Shown here: one piece after another, positions 1-4,332 of the stretch
How positions within the stretch are numbered: the first letter of the stretch is position 1
Layout: each line of letters starts with the position of its first letter
Assembly (NCBI GenBank): GCA_947625315.1
Contig: CANQOE010000087.1
Coordinates: 1 to 5,607 of the forward strand
Direction of reading: 5' to 3'
DNA from: an uncultured Bacilli bacterium
GTDB lineage: Bacteria > Bacillota_I > Bacilli_A > RF39 > UBA660
DNA length: 5,607 nucleotides
Translations under genes and position numbers: made by a program
The notes under the pieces: generated by a model
The model's input: the letters and a program-made list of their open reading frames with translations, nothing else
Databases searched by the model: none
Told to the model about the DNA's origin: nothing

Positions 1-1
1 C

Positions 2-313
2 ACAATTGAATATTTAACTAGTGTCTACTTAGAAGTAGTATATCAAGCTGCTTGGTGGAATTACAATGGCTATTTCTTAAATTTAAATGGGCGTATTTGT
101 TTAGAAGGCTTACTATTATTTGGAGTAGGTAGCTGTCTTGTAACCTACATTTTAGGACCAATTATTGGTAACTTCTTAGATAAAATAAATAAAAAATTTA
201 AAGTAGTTATTTGTATTATTTTAGTTGGTTTAATTGCTTTTGATTTTTATGCTTCTTCACTAATCCTAATTCGGGAAAAGGGGTATCCTCTACTATTGAA
301 AATAGTCATTTAA
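2..313 (+). CDS. Partial membrane protein, putative ABC-transporter type IV family (PF06541-like), C-terminal part
   Basis: An open frame enters from the left edge and ends at TAA 311-313, giving 103 residues with no start in the window. Visible parts are a Trp-Trp-Asn-Tyr-x-Gly segment (about residues 18-23) leading into NLNGRICL (27-34), a hydrophobic helix at about 36-55, a basic stretch KINKKFK, and a last helix at about 67-86. The order W-(D/N)-Y, then (F/L)NLNGRICL, then a helix, then a short basic loop, then a helix ending in aspartate is the pattern of PF06541 proteins, called putative ABC-transporter type IV. These are integral membrane proteins with no proven substrate and no ATPase domain of their own. 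The family is recognised from memory of the motif, not from a search. No convincing terminator follows the stop. Confidence 0.7.
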   Translation, partial: TIEYLTSVYLEVVYQAAWWNYNGYFLNLNGRICLEGLLLFGVGSCLVTYILGPIIGNFLDKINKKFKVVICIILVGLIAFDFYASSLILIREKGYPLLLKIVI

Positions 314-362
314 ATAATTTGATAAAAGACAAATAAAAATACTAGCATTTATTTAAAAAGTA

Positions 363-371
363 TGGTATTAT
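363..371 (+). promoter_or_regulatory. Extended -10 promoter of the plus-strand antitoxin-like RNA
   Basis: TGG followed by TATTAT (366-371) forms an extended -10 (TGn + hexamer). A weak -35, TAGCAT at 343-348, sits 17 nt upstream. The expected transcription start is near 378-380. The hairpin that begins at 380 and the terminator at 455-489 make this a self-contained RNA gene. In such AT-rich DNA -10-like hexamers are common, so the support comes from the combination. Confidence 0.5.
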
Positions 372-397
372 GTATATAGATGAAGGAAACTTCATAA

Positions 398-438
398 AAT
401 AAAATAGGGAATACTTAACATCACAGTGTTGAGTACTC
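398..438 (-). terminator. Putative terminator of the toxin mRNA (minus strand)
   Basis: Read on the minus strand, the stem GAGTACTCAACA (438-427) pairs with TGTTAAGTATTC (420-409), with 11 of 12 positions compatible. It is followed by CCTATTTTATTTTAT, a T-rich tract. The same hairpin is hairpin 2 of the opposing RNA. The minus-strand read of hairpin 3 (485-455) lacks a T-tract, so termination here rather than there is more likely. The toxin mRNA would then run from about 655 to about 398, roughly 257 nt. Confidence 0.5.
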
Positions 439-441
439 GCC
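404..441 (+). repeat. Left arm of an imperfect inverted repeat flanking the toxin-antitoxin-like locus
   Basis: The plus-strand sequence starting ATAGGGAATAC and ending TTGAGTACTCGCC recurs in inverted orientation at 624-657. Aligned in the same sense, the two arms share ATAGGGAATA, then TTAACAT, then TTGAGT-CT-GCC. The left arm has about five extra bases in the middle. The arms flank the toxin coding region. The promoter of the plus-strand RNA lies outside this arm. Confidence 0.8.
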
Positions 442-454
442 ATATAATTGGTTG

Positions 455-489
455 GCACTTAATCTACTGAAAGTAAATTGAGTGCTTTT
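455..489 (+). terminator. Intrinsic terminator of the antitoxin-like RNA
   Basis: The stem GCACTTAATCTACT (455-468), loop GAA and AGTAAATTGAGTGC (472-485) pair at 13 of 14 positions with one C-A mismatch, followed directly by TTTT and further T-rich sequence. The hairpin also lies inside the 3' UTR of the opposing toxin mRNA, between the toxin stop (506-508) and its own terminator. Confidence 0.75.
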
Positions 490-505
490 ATCTTATTATA
501 GGTTA

Positions 506-589
506 CTATATTACCAAAGTAAAAAGTAAGGCTATGAGTAAGAAGATAATTAAAATAAGAGAAGAAATTAAATAATCTTTCTTATGCAT
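506..589 (-). CDS. Small hydrophobic peptide, putative type I toxin (27 aa)
   Basis: ATG at 589-587 and TAG at 508-506 encode 27 residues. The start MHKKDYLISS is followed by an unbroken run of Leu, Ile, Phe, Val and Ala to the end, broken only by one Thr, with no charged C-terminal tail. This is one short transmembrane helix with a positively charged N-terminus. A perfect AAGGAGG (607-601) lies 11 nt before the ATG. The 589 ATG is preferred because the other nearby ATG (597-595) opens only a nine-codon frame. The peptide resembles Ibs, ShoB, Fst and TxpA/BsrG toxins in size and character, but I recognise no specific family. Such toxins insert into the cytoplasmic membrane and are silenced by an antisense RNA. 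The strong SD, promoter, SD hairpin and convergent RNA together make a chance frame unlikely. Confidence 0.65.
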   Translation of the reverse strand: MHKKDYLISSLILIIFLLIALLFTLVI

Positions 590-600
590 AATATCATCAG

Positions 601-621
601 CCTCCTTATCTAAAAAGAAAG
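601..621 (-). promoter_or_regulatory. Shine-Dalgarno of the toxin gene, sequestered in a local hairpin
   Basis: On the minus strand CTTTCTT (621-615) can pair over its whole length with the SD AAGGAGG (607-601), with two G-U pairs and a 7-nt loop TTTAGAT. The ribosome-binding site is therefore perfect in sequence but likely closed in structure. SD masking of this kind is a known property of type I toxin mRNAs. Confidence 0.55.
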
Positions 622-623
622 TA

Positions 624-657
624 GGCAAGCACTCAAAAATGTTAATATATTCCCTAT
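624..657 (-). repeat. Right arm of the inverted repeat; 5' leader of the toxin mRNA
   Basis: Read on the minus strand this begins ATAGGGAATATATTAACAT and ends TTGAGTGCTTGCC, the inverted partner of 404-441. The predicted toxin transcription start (about 655-654) places the arm at the extreme 5' end of the toxin mRNA. The two differences in the last 13 positions (G for A, T for C) keep G-U pairing with the 3' UTR of the same mRNA. Confidence 0.8.
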
Positions 658-661
658 AAAT

Positions 662-690
662 ATTATATCTTAAAATGGAATTAAATGCAA
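662..690 (-). promoter_or_regulatory. Promoter of the putative toxin mRNA
   Basis: On the minus strand a -35-like TTGCAT (690-685) is separated by exactly 17 nt from a perfect -10 TATAAT (667-662). This predicts a start at about 655-654, so the mRNA would open with AGGGAATA. The -35 also exists in direct repeat copy B (894-889), but copy B lacks about 14 bp of the spacer and has no TATAAT at the right distance. Confidence 0.6.
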
Positions 691-729
691 GAAAAAAGTC
701 AATAATATTGTATAATTATTAACTTTTTT

Positions 730-805
730 TTATCTAAAATAAATAAATAAATATAAATAAAGCTAGAAAAACACAATAAATAGAGGATTTCTAAAGTTAA
801 CCTTT
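730..805 (-). pseudogene. Decayed fragment of the uppP 3' end
   Basis: On the minus strand this matches the last roughly 23 codons of uppP (922-994), including the CTATTTATTGTGTTTT and TTATTTTAGATAA stretches. An in-frame TAG, several substitutions and an extra TTTA unit break the frame. No initiation signal is present, so it is a scar of duplication rather than a gene. Confidence 0.75.
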
Positions 806-828
806 AAATGATTATGGTTCCAAGATAA

Positions 829-851
829 TTTTGCAAGGCCTCCTTGCAAAA
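829..851. repeat. Short palindrome between the two uppP-end repeats
   Basis: TTTTGCAAGG (829-838), loop CCT, CCTTGCAAAA (842-851) is a perfect 10-bp inverted repeat. It lies about 70 bp downstream of the uppP stop and could end the uppP transcript, but neither strand has a clear T-tract after the stem. It may be a terminator variant, a protein-binding palindrome or a remnant of a mobile repeat. Confidence 0.6.
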
Positions 852-871
852 ATTCATCGTTTTCAAATTTT

Positions 872-994
872 CTATAAATATTAAATTGAATGCAAGAAAA
901 TATTATATAATTATTAACTTTTTATCTAAAATAAATAAATATAAACAAAGCTAGGAAAACACAATAAATAGAGAACTTCCAAAGTTTACCTTTT
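872..994. repeat. Direct repeat copy B: genuine uppP 3' end and downstream flank
   Basis: This is the intact partner of 654-805. It contains the last codons and stop of uppP (922-994) and about 50 bp of downstream DNA ending at CTATAAATATT (872-882). Beyond that point copy B continues into unrelated sequence with the 829-851 palindrome, whereas copy A continues into the toxin locus. Confidence 0.8.
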
Positions 995-1737
995 CTTACT
1001 AATTCAGTTAACCATTTATAAGTAAAATAAGTTACAATTAAGGCCGAAATTAAACCTAAAAGATAAGGTATAGCTAAAGTAGTTAAAGTATTTGCACTCA
1101 CTAAATCACTTACCCCTAAAAGCATGGTGGCTATACTAATTGGAAAATATAAAATAAAAGTATATTTTAATGCCGTTTTTCTTGACATACCAACTATTAG
1201 ACAAGCCACTAAAACAGTTCCACTTCTTGAAATCCCGGGTAGTATTGTAATCATTTGCAATAATCCAATTATAATAGCATCTTTAATTGTTATATCTTCA
1301 TCTTTTTTTTGCCCATCTTTATTTCTAATTAAAAATAAAAGTAATGCTGTAACTAAAAAAGCTATTCCTAAAAAATACATATTATTATTTAATTTTGCTT
1401 CAATTAAATCTTTAAAGATTATACCTACTATTCCCACTGGTATAGTTGATATTACAATTAACCAACAATACTTAAATTTATTTTTATATTGGCTTCTATT
1501 CTTTTTATCAAATATATACTTAAAAAAAGCAGTTATTAAATCAATTATTTCTTTTCGAAATATAAATAATATTGCTAAAAACGAACCAAAATTAGCCACA
1601 ATTTCAAAGTTTAAATCATTAAACATATTCGTATTAAAGATATTTTTAAATAAATATATATGCCCACTAGAACTAATTGGCAGAGGTTCACTAAAACCTT
1701 GAATAATTCCTAATATAATATAAATTAAATAATTCAT
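922..1737 (-). CDS. uppP: Undecaprenyl-diphosphatase (UppP/BacA)
   Basis: This integral membrane enzyme dephosphorylates undecaprenyl pyrophosphate to undecaprenyl phosphate, recycling the lipid carrier of peptidoglycan and other wall polymers; higher levels give bacitracin resistance in known homologues. The 271-residue length is normal for the family. The first signature runs from Gln13 through Glu17 (the (E/Q)xxxE motif) to PISSSGH (20-26), so Ser23 and His26 match E. coli Ser27 and His30. The second is PGISRSG (167-173), with Arg171 matching E. coli Arg174. Hydrophobic helices fill the rest (about 46-60, 91-109, 120-137, 155-167, 190-209, 222-240, 253-270). All expected catalytic residues are present. 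The start at 1737 is supported by AGGTGA (1747-1742). The gene is transcribed alone, divergently from 1806. A long plus-strand frame across it is a shadow. Confidence 0.95.
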   Translation of the reverse strand: MNYLIYIILGIIQGFSEPLPISSSGHIYLFKNIFNTNMFNDLNFEIVANFGSFLAILFIFRKEIIDLITAFFKYIFDKKNRSQYKNKFKYCWLIVISTIPVGIVGIIFKDLIEAKLNNNMYFLGIAFLVTALLLFLIRNKDGQKKDEDITIKDAIIIGLLQMITILPGISRSGTVLVACLIVGMSRKTALKYTFILYFPISIATMLLGVSDLVSANTLTTLAIPYLLGLISALIVTYFTYKWLTELVRKGKLWKFSIYCVFLALFIFIYFR

Positions 1738-1757
1738 AATATCACCTAACTAATTAT

Positions 1758-1786
1758 ATAATATTTTTTAAAATTTATAAATACAA
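1758..1786 (-). promoter_or_regulatory. Promoter of uppP, overlapping a possible divergent promoter
   Basis: On the minus strand TTGTAT (1786-1781), a 17-nt spacer and TATTAT (1763-1758) form a good sigma-A-type promoter just ahead of the uppP SD. On the plus strand the same bases read TATAAT (1757-1762), a perfect -10 hexamer pointing at the 1806 gene but with no good -35. The two divergent units may share this -10 by sequence symmetry. Confidence 0.55.
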
Positions 1787-1805
1787 TTATAGGGGATTAA
1801 ATAAA

Positions 1806-2009
1806 ATGTTTAAAATAATACTTTTTTTCTTAGGAATATTTTTAACATCTTTTGGCATTTTCTTTACACTTATCTATACTAATTTATTAACAATGGGGTA
1901 TAGTTTTGGCGAATTTGTTAAATTTATTATTAGTACTACCGAATTTTATTTAATATTTCTGGGTTTAATATGTTTATTTATATCTTTAGAAAGGCGGAAG
2001 AAAAAATGA
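1806..2009 (+). CDS. Small hypothetical membrane protein, two helices (67 aa)
   Basis: There are two hydrophobic segments (about residues 3-25 and 44-60) around a short loop containing NLLTMGYSFGEFVKF (26-40), and a C-terminal ERRKKK that should stay in the cytoplasm by the positive-inside rule. AGGGG (1791-1795) lies 10 nt before the ATG. The stop TGA (2007-2009) overlaps the ATG of the next gene (2006-2008) as ATGA, so the two are probably translationally coupled. I know no function; it resembles small uncharacterised membrane proteins of low-GC Bacillota. Confidence 0.75.
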   Translation: MFKIILFFLGIFLTSFGIFFTLIYTNLLTMGYSFGEFVKFIISTTEFYLIFLGLICLFISLERRKKK

Positions 2010-2650
2010 ACTATTACTATGATTTAATCTTAAACTGGAGTGAAGATACAGCATTTTATTTTTATGAATGGAATGATACTGATTCTTTAGAACTAATTAA
2101 AAAAATTCCCATTTTTAAAGTTAAACATAAAACTTTTTTAGATCTAATCCAAAATAAAGTTAAAATAGATGAAGATACCATGCTTTTAATTAAAGATAAA
2201 ACAATTTTAGGTACTCAAAGTTTAGTAACTAAAATTGAATATGCCTCCCTTTTTACCGATGGTAAAAATGTTATAGCTATTGAATTTAATAAAGAAGGGG
2301 AAAGTGCTTTTTATAGTAATTTACTAATTGATGATGAATTAAATGTTTTAGAAATATGTTATAATTTAAAAGAATATACTTGCTTTTATGAAATATTAGC
2401 TAAAAAAGATAATAATCATTTACTTCGCCAAGAAAAAGAAGCTAAAGATTTAATAACATTAGAAATTAAAAATTTATATCAAACTAAAAATTATTTAAAA
2501 CTTAAATATTTATATTATGAATATCAAAAAGAACAACTTGATGATGTCTCTTTAATTTATAAACATTTCTTAGAAGATTTAAAAGGACCTCTAACGCAAA
2601 ATATTTTAAAACTTTATTATATTATCAAATTATCATACCATAATGTTTAA
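2006..2650 (+). CDS. DUF3603/UPF0736 (YjbA-like) family protein
   Basis: The product has 214 residues, is soluble and has no signal peptide. The order of blocks recalls PF12227 (DUF3603, UPF0736): an early NW, then FYEWNDTDSLELIKKIPIFKV (about 18-38), then a central TDGKNVIAIEF, then an acidic-basic helical part beginning LRQEKEAK and a Tyr-rich LKYLYYEYQKEQLDD. Family members such as B. subtilis YjbA have no established function. The frame is open from an ATG at 1970, but 2006 is chosen because it forms the ATGA overlap with the preceding stop and has AAGGCGG (1991-1997) 8 nt upstream; the 1970 start would overlap the upstream gene by 40 nt. Family assignment is from memory of the motif order and is moderate. 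Confidence 0.7.
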   Translation: MNYYYDLILNWSEDTAFYFYEWNDTDSLELIKKIPIFKVKHKTFLDLIQNKVKIDEDTMLLIKDKTILGTQSLVTKIEYASLFTDGKNVIAIEFNKEGESAFYSNLLIDDELNVLEICYNLKEYTCFYEILAKKDNNHLLRQEKEAKDLITLEIKNLYQTKNYLKLKYLYYEYQKEQLDDVSLIYKHFLEDLKGPLTQNILKLYYIIKLSYHNV

Positions 2651-2655
2651 AAACG

Positions 2656-2664
2656 TGATATAAT
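2656..2664 (+). promoter_or_regulatory. Extended -10 promoter at the end of the DUF3603-like gene
   Basis: TGA followed by a perfect TATAAT (2659-2664) forms an extended -10 directly after the stop codon at 2648-2650. No good -35 is seen, which extended -10 promoters can tolerate. The predicted start, seven bases on, is A2671, the first base of the long stem at 2671-2729. Confidence 0.5.
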
Positions 2665-2670
2665 ATTCAT

Positions 2671-2736
2671 AGTGATTCAAGTCCTTTTGTATATTGTTTG
2701 TACAACTCAATTATACTACTTGAATCACTTTTTTTA
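2671..2736 (+). ncRNA. Candidate small structured RNA, about 66 nt (or a large terminator of the upstream operon)
   Basis: The outer stem AGTGATTCAAGT (2671-2682) pairs perfectly with ACTTGAATCACT (2718-2729). The inner stem GTATATTG (2689-2696) pairs with CAATTATAC (2708-2716) with one bulged T at 2711. The apical loop TTTGTACAACT contains the self-complementary TTGTACAA (2698-2705). T8 at 2729-2736 follows. With the promoter at 2656-2664 the RNA would start at the first base of the stem and end in the T-tract. There is no reading frame of note. A plain terminator would rarely need a 35-nt structured loop, but termination of the 1806-2650 unit is surely one effect. Confidence 0.5.
2718..2736 (+). 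terminator. Intrinsic terminator closing the 1806-2650 unit and the candidate RNA
   Basis: The 3' arm of the perfect 12-bp stem is followed by a run of eight T. It separates the DUF3603-like gene from miaB, which has its own promoter at 2800-2828. Confidence 0.85.
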
Positions 2737-2778
2737 TATATAAACGTTTCACATCTATTGTAACACAACAACAAAACC

Positions 2779-2797
2779 AATGAATATTTTATTCATT
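2779..2797. repeat. Inverted repeat next to the miaB -35
   Basis: AATGAAT (2779-2785) and ATTCATT (2791-2797), separated by ATTTT, form a perfect 7-bp inverted repeat ending 2 bp before the -35 hexamer. It could be an operator, but short AT-rich palindromes arise easily in this DNA. Confidence 0.35.
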
Positions 2798-2799
2798 AA

Positions 2800-2828
2800 T
2801 TTACATTTTAAAGTATACATGTTATAAT
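2800..2828 (+). promoter_or_regulatory. Sigma-A promoter of miaB
   Basis: TTTACA (2800-2805), a 17-nt spacer and TATAAT (2823-2828) are near consensus. The start should fall at about 2835-2837, leaving a leader of only 13-15 nt that is little more than the SD region AGGAAGTGAG before the ATG at 2850. Confidence 0.75.
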
Positions 2829-2849
2829 ATTCTCCTAGGAAGTGAGATT

Positions 2850-4268
2850 ATGCATTTACCAAATTTAAAAGAAGCTCAAAAAAGAACCAATAAAGAAGTA
2901 AAACACGAAACAATTAAACCTCTTAAAAGTCCTAAATTTCAAGGTCAAAAATTTTTCTTAAGGACTTATGGTTGTCAAATGAATGTTCATGATTCGGAAA
3001 ATATTAAAGCAATTGTTAGTAGTTTAGGATTTGATGAAACCACTACTTTAGAAGAATCTGATTTAGTAATTTTAAATACTTGTGCTATTCGCGAAAATGC
3101 TCACGATAAAGTTTTTGGTTATCTTGGGCGAATTAAACACTTAAAAGAAACAAAGCCTAATTTAATCGTCGCTATTACCGGATGTATGAGCCAATTAGAA
3201 AGTGTTACTAATTTAATTAAAACAAAATATCCTTTTGTCAATATTGTTATTGGTACTCATAATCTCCATTTACTTGGCAACTTTATTTTAGAAGCCCAAA
3301 AAGAGCAAACAATTGAAGTATGTTCGACTGAAGGCGATGTTTATGAAGGACTAGAATATAATCGGGATTCTAAATATAGTGCTTGGGTCAATATTATGTA
3401 TGGCTGTGATAAATTTTGTACTTACTGTATTGTTCCTTATACTAGAGGTAAACAAAGAAGTCGTTATATGCAAGATATTTTAGAGGAAGTCAATAATCTA
3501 GTTGCCTCTGGTTATTTAGAAATAACGCTTTTAGGTCAAAACGTCAATGCTTATGGTAAAGATTTAGCAGAAGGTTATGATTTTGCCGACCTTTTAGAAA
3601 AAGTTGCCCAAACTAATATTCCGCGTTTACGTTTTGTTACTTCTCATCCTTGGGATTTTACGGATAAAATGTTAAATGTTATTGCTAAATATCCTAATAT
3701 TATGCCTTATATTCATTTGCCAATTCAAAGTGGTAGTTCTAAAATTTTAAAATTAATGGGTCGTCGTTATACTAAAGAAGAATATTTAGAATTATTTAAT
3801 AAAATTAAAAAAACTATTCCTAATGTTTGTATTACTACCGATATTATTGTGGGTTTCCCTAATGAAACCGAAGAAGATTTCCAAGATACTTTAGATATTG
3901 TTAATACTTGCCAATTTGACGGAGCCTTTACATTTATCTATTCTCCTCGGGAAGGTACTCCTGCTTCTTTAATTAAAGATGAAATTCCTCTAGAAGTTAA
4001 AGAAGAACGTTTAAAAAAATTAAATGAATTAGTTAATTTTTATAGTTTAAAAAGTAATCAAAAATTTTTAAATAAGAAGGTTAAAGTCCTAATTACTGAC
4101 GTAAGTGAAAAAGATGCTACTAAAGTATGTGGCTATACTGAAGAGTTTAAATTAGTCAATGTTGAAGCTCCTAAAAGCGACATTGGAAAAATAATAGATG
4201 TCGAAATTACGGATGCTAAAAGTTTTAGTTTAGATGGTAAAAAAACAATATTTATTAAAAACTCTTAA
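2850..4268 (+). CDS. miaB: tRNA-2-methylthio-N6-dimethylallyladenosine synthase (MiaB)
   Basis: This radical-SAM methylthiotransferase adds a methylthio group to C2 of i6A37 in tRNAs reading UNN codons, stabilising codon-anticodon pairing. In the 472-residue product, an N-terminal extension (LPNLKEAQKRTNKEVK, 3-18) resembles the one in Bacilli MiaB. The UPF0004 domain follows, with its three cluster cysteines Cys42 (TYGCQMN), Cys78 (NTCAIREN) and Cys112 (TGCMSQ). The radical-SAM CxxxCxxC is Cys186, Cys190 and Cys193 (YGCDKFCTYCIVPYTRGKQ). LLGQNVNAYG (227-236), HLPIQSGS (289-296) and DIIVGFPNETEEDF (331-344) are further family motifs. A TRAM domain occupies about 404-470. All cluster ligands are present, so the enzyme should be active. 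It has its own promoter and no clear terminator; transcripts may read into 4333. Confidence 0.97.
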   Translation: MHLPNLKEAQKRTNKEVKHETIKPLKSPKFQGQKFFLRTYGCQMNVHDSENIKAIVSSLGFDETTTLEESDLVILNTCAIRENAHDKVFGYLGRIKHLKETKPNLIVAITGCMSQLESVTNLIKTKYPFVNIVIGTHNLHLLGNFILEAQKEQTIEVCSTEGDVYEGLEYNRDSKYSAWVNIMYGCDKFCTYCIVPYTRGKQRSRYMQDILEEVNNLVASGYLEITLLGQNVNAYGKDLAEGYDFADLLEKVAQTNIPRLRFVTSHPWDFTDKMLNVIAKYPNIMPYIHLPIQSGSSKILKLMGRRYTKEEYLELFNKIKKTIPNVCITTDIIVGFPNETEEDFQDTLDIVNTCQFDGAFTFIYSPREGTPASLIKDEIPLEVKEERLKKLNELVNFYSLKSNQKFLNKKVKVLITDVSEKDATKVCGYTEEFKLVNVEAPKSDIGKIIDVEITDAKSFSLDGKKTIFIKNS

Positions 4269-4275
4269 AAAAGTC

Positions 4276-4304
4276 TTTTCAAATTCTCAAAAATAGCTTA
4301 TAAT
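4276..4304 (+). promoter_or_regulatory. Promoter of the exported-protein operon
   Basis: TTTTCA (4276-4281), a 17-nt spacer and a perfect TATAAT (4299-4304) lie just after the miaB stop. The start should be near 4311, with a leader of about 22 nt carrying AGGTGAG (4321-4327) before the ATG at 4333. Confidence 0.65.
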
Positions 4305-4332
4305 ATAAATTAGTAAAAATAGGTGAGTTGTT

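Larger units (their letters stand above)
378..492 (+). ncRNA. Putative type I antitoxin RNA, about 115 nt, three hairpins
   Basis: The RNA begins after the extended -10 at 363-371 and ends in a T-rich tract. Hairpin 1 is ATGAAG (380-385), a GAAA tetraloop and CTTCAT (390-395). Hairpin 2 pairs 409-420 with 427-438 (11 of 12 pairs including one G-U, loop TCACAG). Hairpin 3 pairs 455-468 with 472-485 (13 of 14 including one G-U, loop GAA) and is followed by TTTTATCTTATT. There is no convincing reading frame. It converges on the minus-strand peptide gene at 589-506, and its 3' part is the exact complement of the 3' UTR of that mRNA. This is the arrangement of TxpA/RatA, BsrG/SR4 and Fst-type type I systems. 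The role as antitoxin is inferred from the architecture; no sequence family is recognised. Confidence 0.6.
654..805. repeat. Direct repeat copy A: degenerate duplicate of the uppP 3' end and downstream DNA
   Basis: This stretch repeats 872-994 in the same orientation. Shared blocks include CTATAAATATT, AATGCAAGAAAA, TATAATTATTAACTTTTT, ATCTAAAATAAATAAAT and AACACAATAAATAGAG. Copy A has extra bases (a longer T run, an extra AAAT unit, and about 14 bp in the toxin promoter). Homology starts where the inverted repeat of the toxin locus ends (654-657), so the toxin promoter lies inside the duplicated segment. Confidence 0.8.

Noticed and set aside
718..762. AAAT/ATAA short tandem units as a functional repeat or origin-like AT-rich region
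   Set aside because: It is explained by low complexity of the uppP tail and by the duplication; no DnaA-box-like sequences are nearby.
730..805. A real small minus-strand gene in repeat copy A
   Set aside because: It matches the uppP C-terminal codons but has a stop and a frameshift and no start or SD, so it is a remnant.
868..894. A second, decayed toxin copy downstream of repeat copy B (TTGCAT, TATTTATAG, then GCAAGGAGGCC)
   Set aside because: The promoter spacer is shortened, the AAGGAGG-like string is part of the 829-851 palindrome, and no hydrophobic peptide frame follows at the right distance.
314..921. CRISPR array or tRNA gene in the long intergenic region
   Set aside because: The repeats are two imperfect copies of a uppP end plus one inverted pair, without regular short repeats and spacers. 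No cloverleaf or T-loop GTTCRA sequence was found.
1124..1702. A 192-codon plus-strand frame opposite uppP
   Set aside because: It lies wholly inside uppP, whose catalytic motifs are intact. The translation has no recognisable family motif and no SD; it is an antisense shadow.
1970..2005. An upstream ATG extending the DUF3603-like protein by 12 residues
   Set aside because: It would overlap the preceding gene by 40 nt and has no SD. The 2006 ATG has AAGGCGG at a good distance, forms the ATGA overlap and begins at a family-like N-terminus.
4269..4298. Terminator after miaB
   Set aside because: Only AAAAG-T-CTTTT can pair just after the stop, which is too short and weak. The region reads better as the promoter of the 4333 operon.
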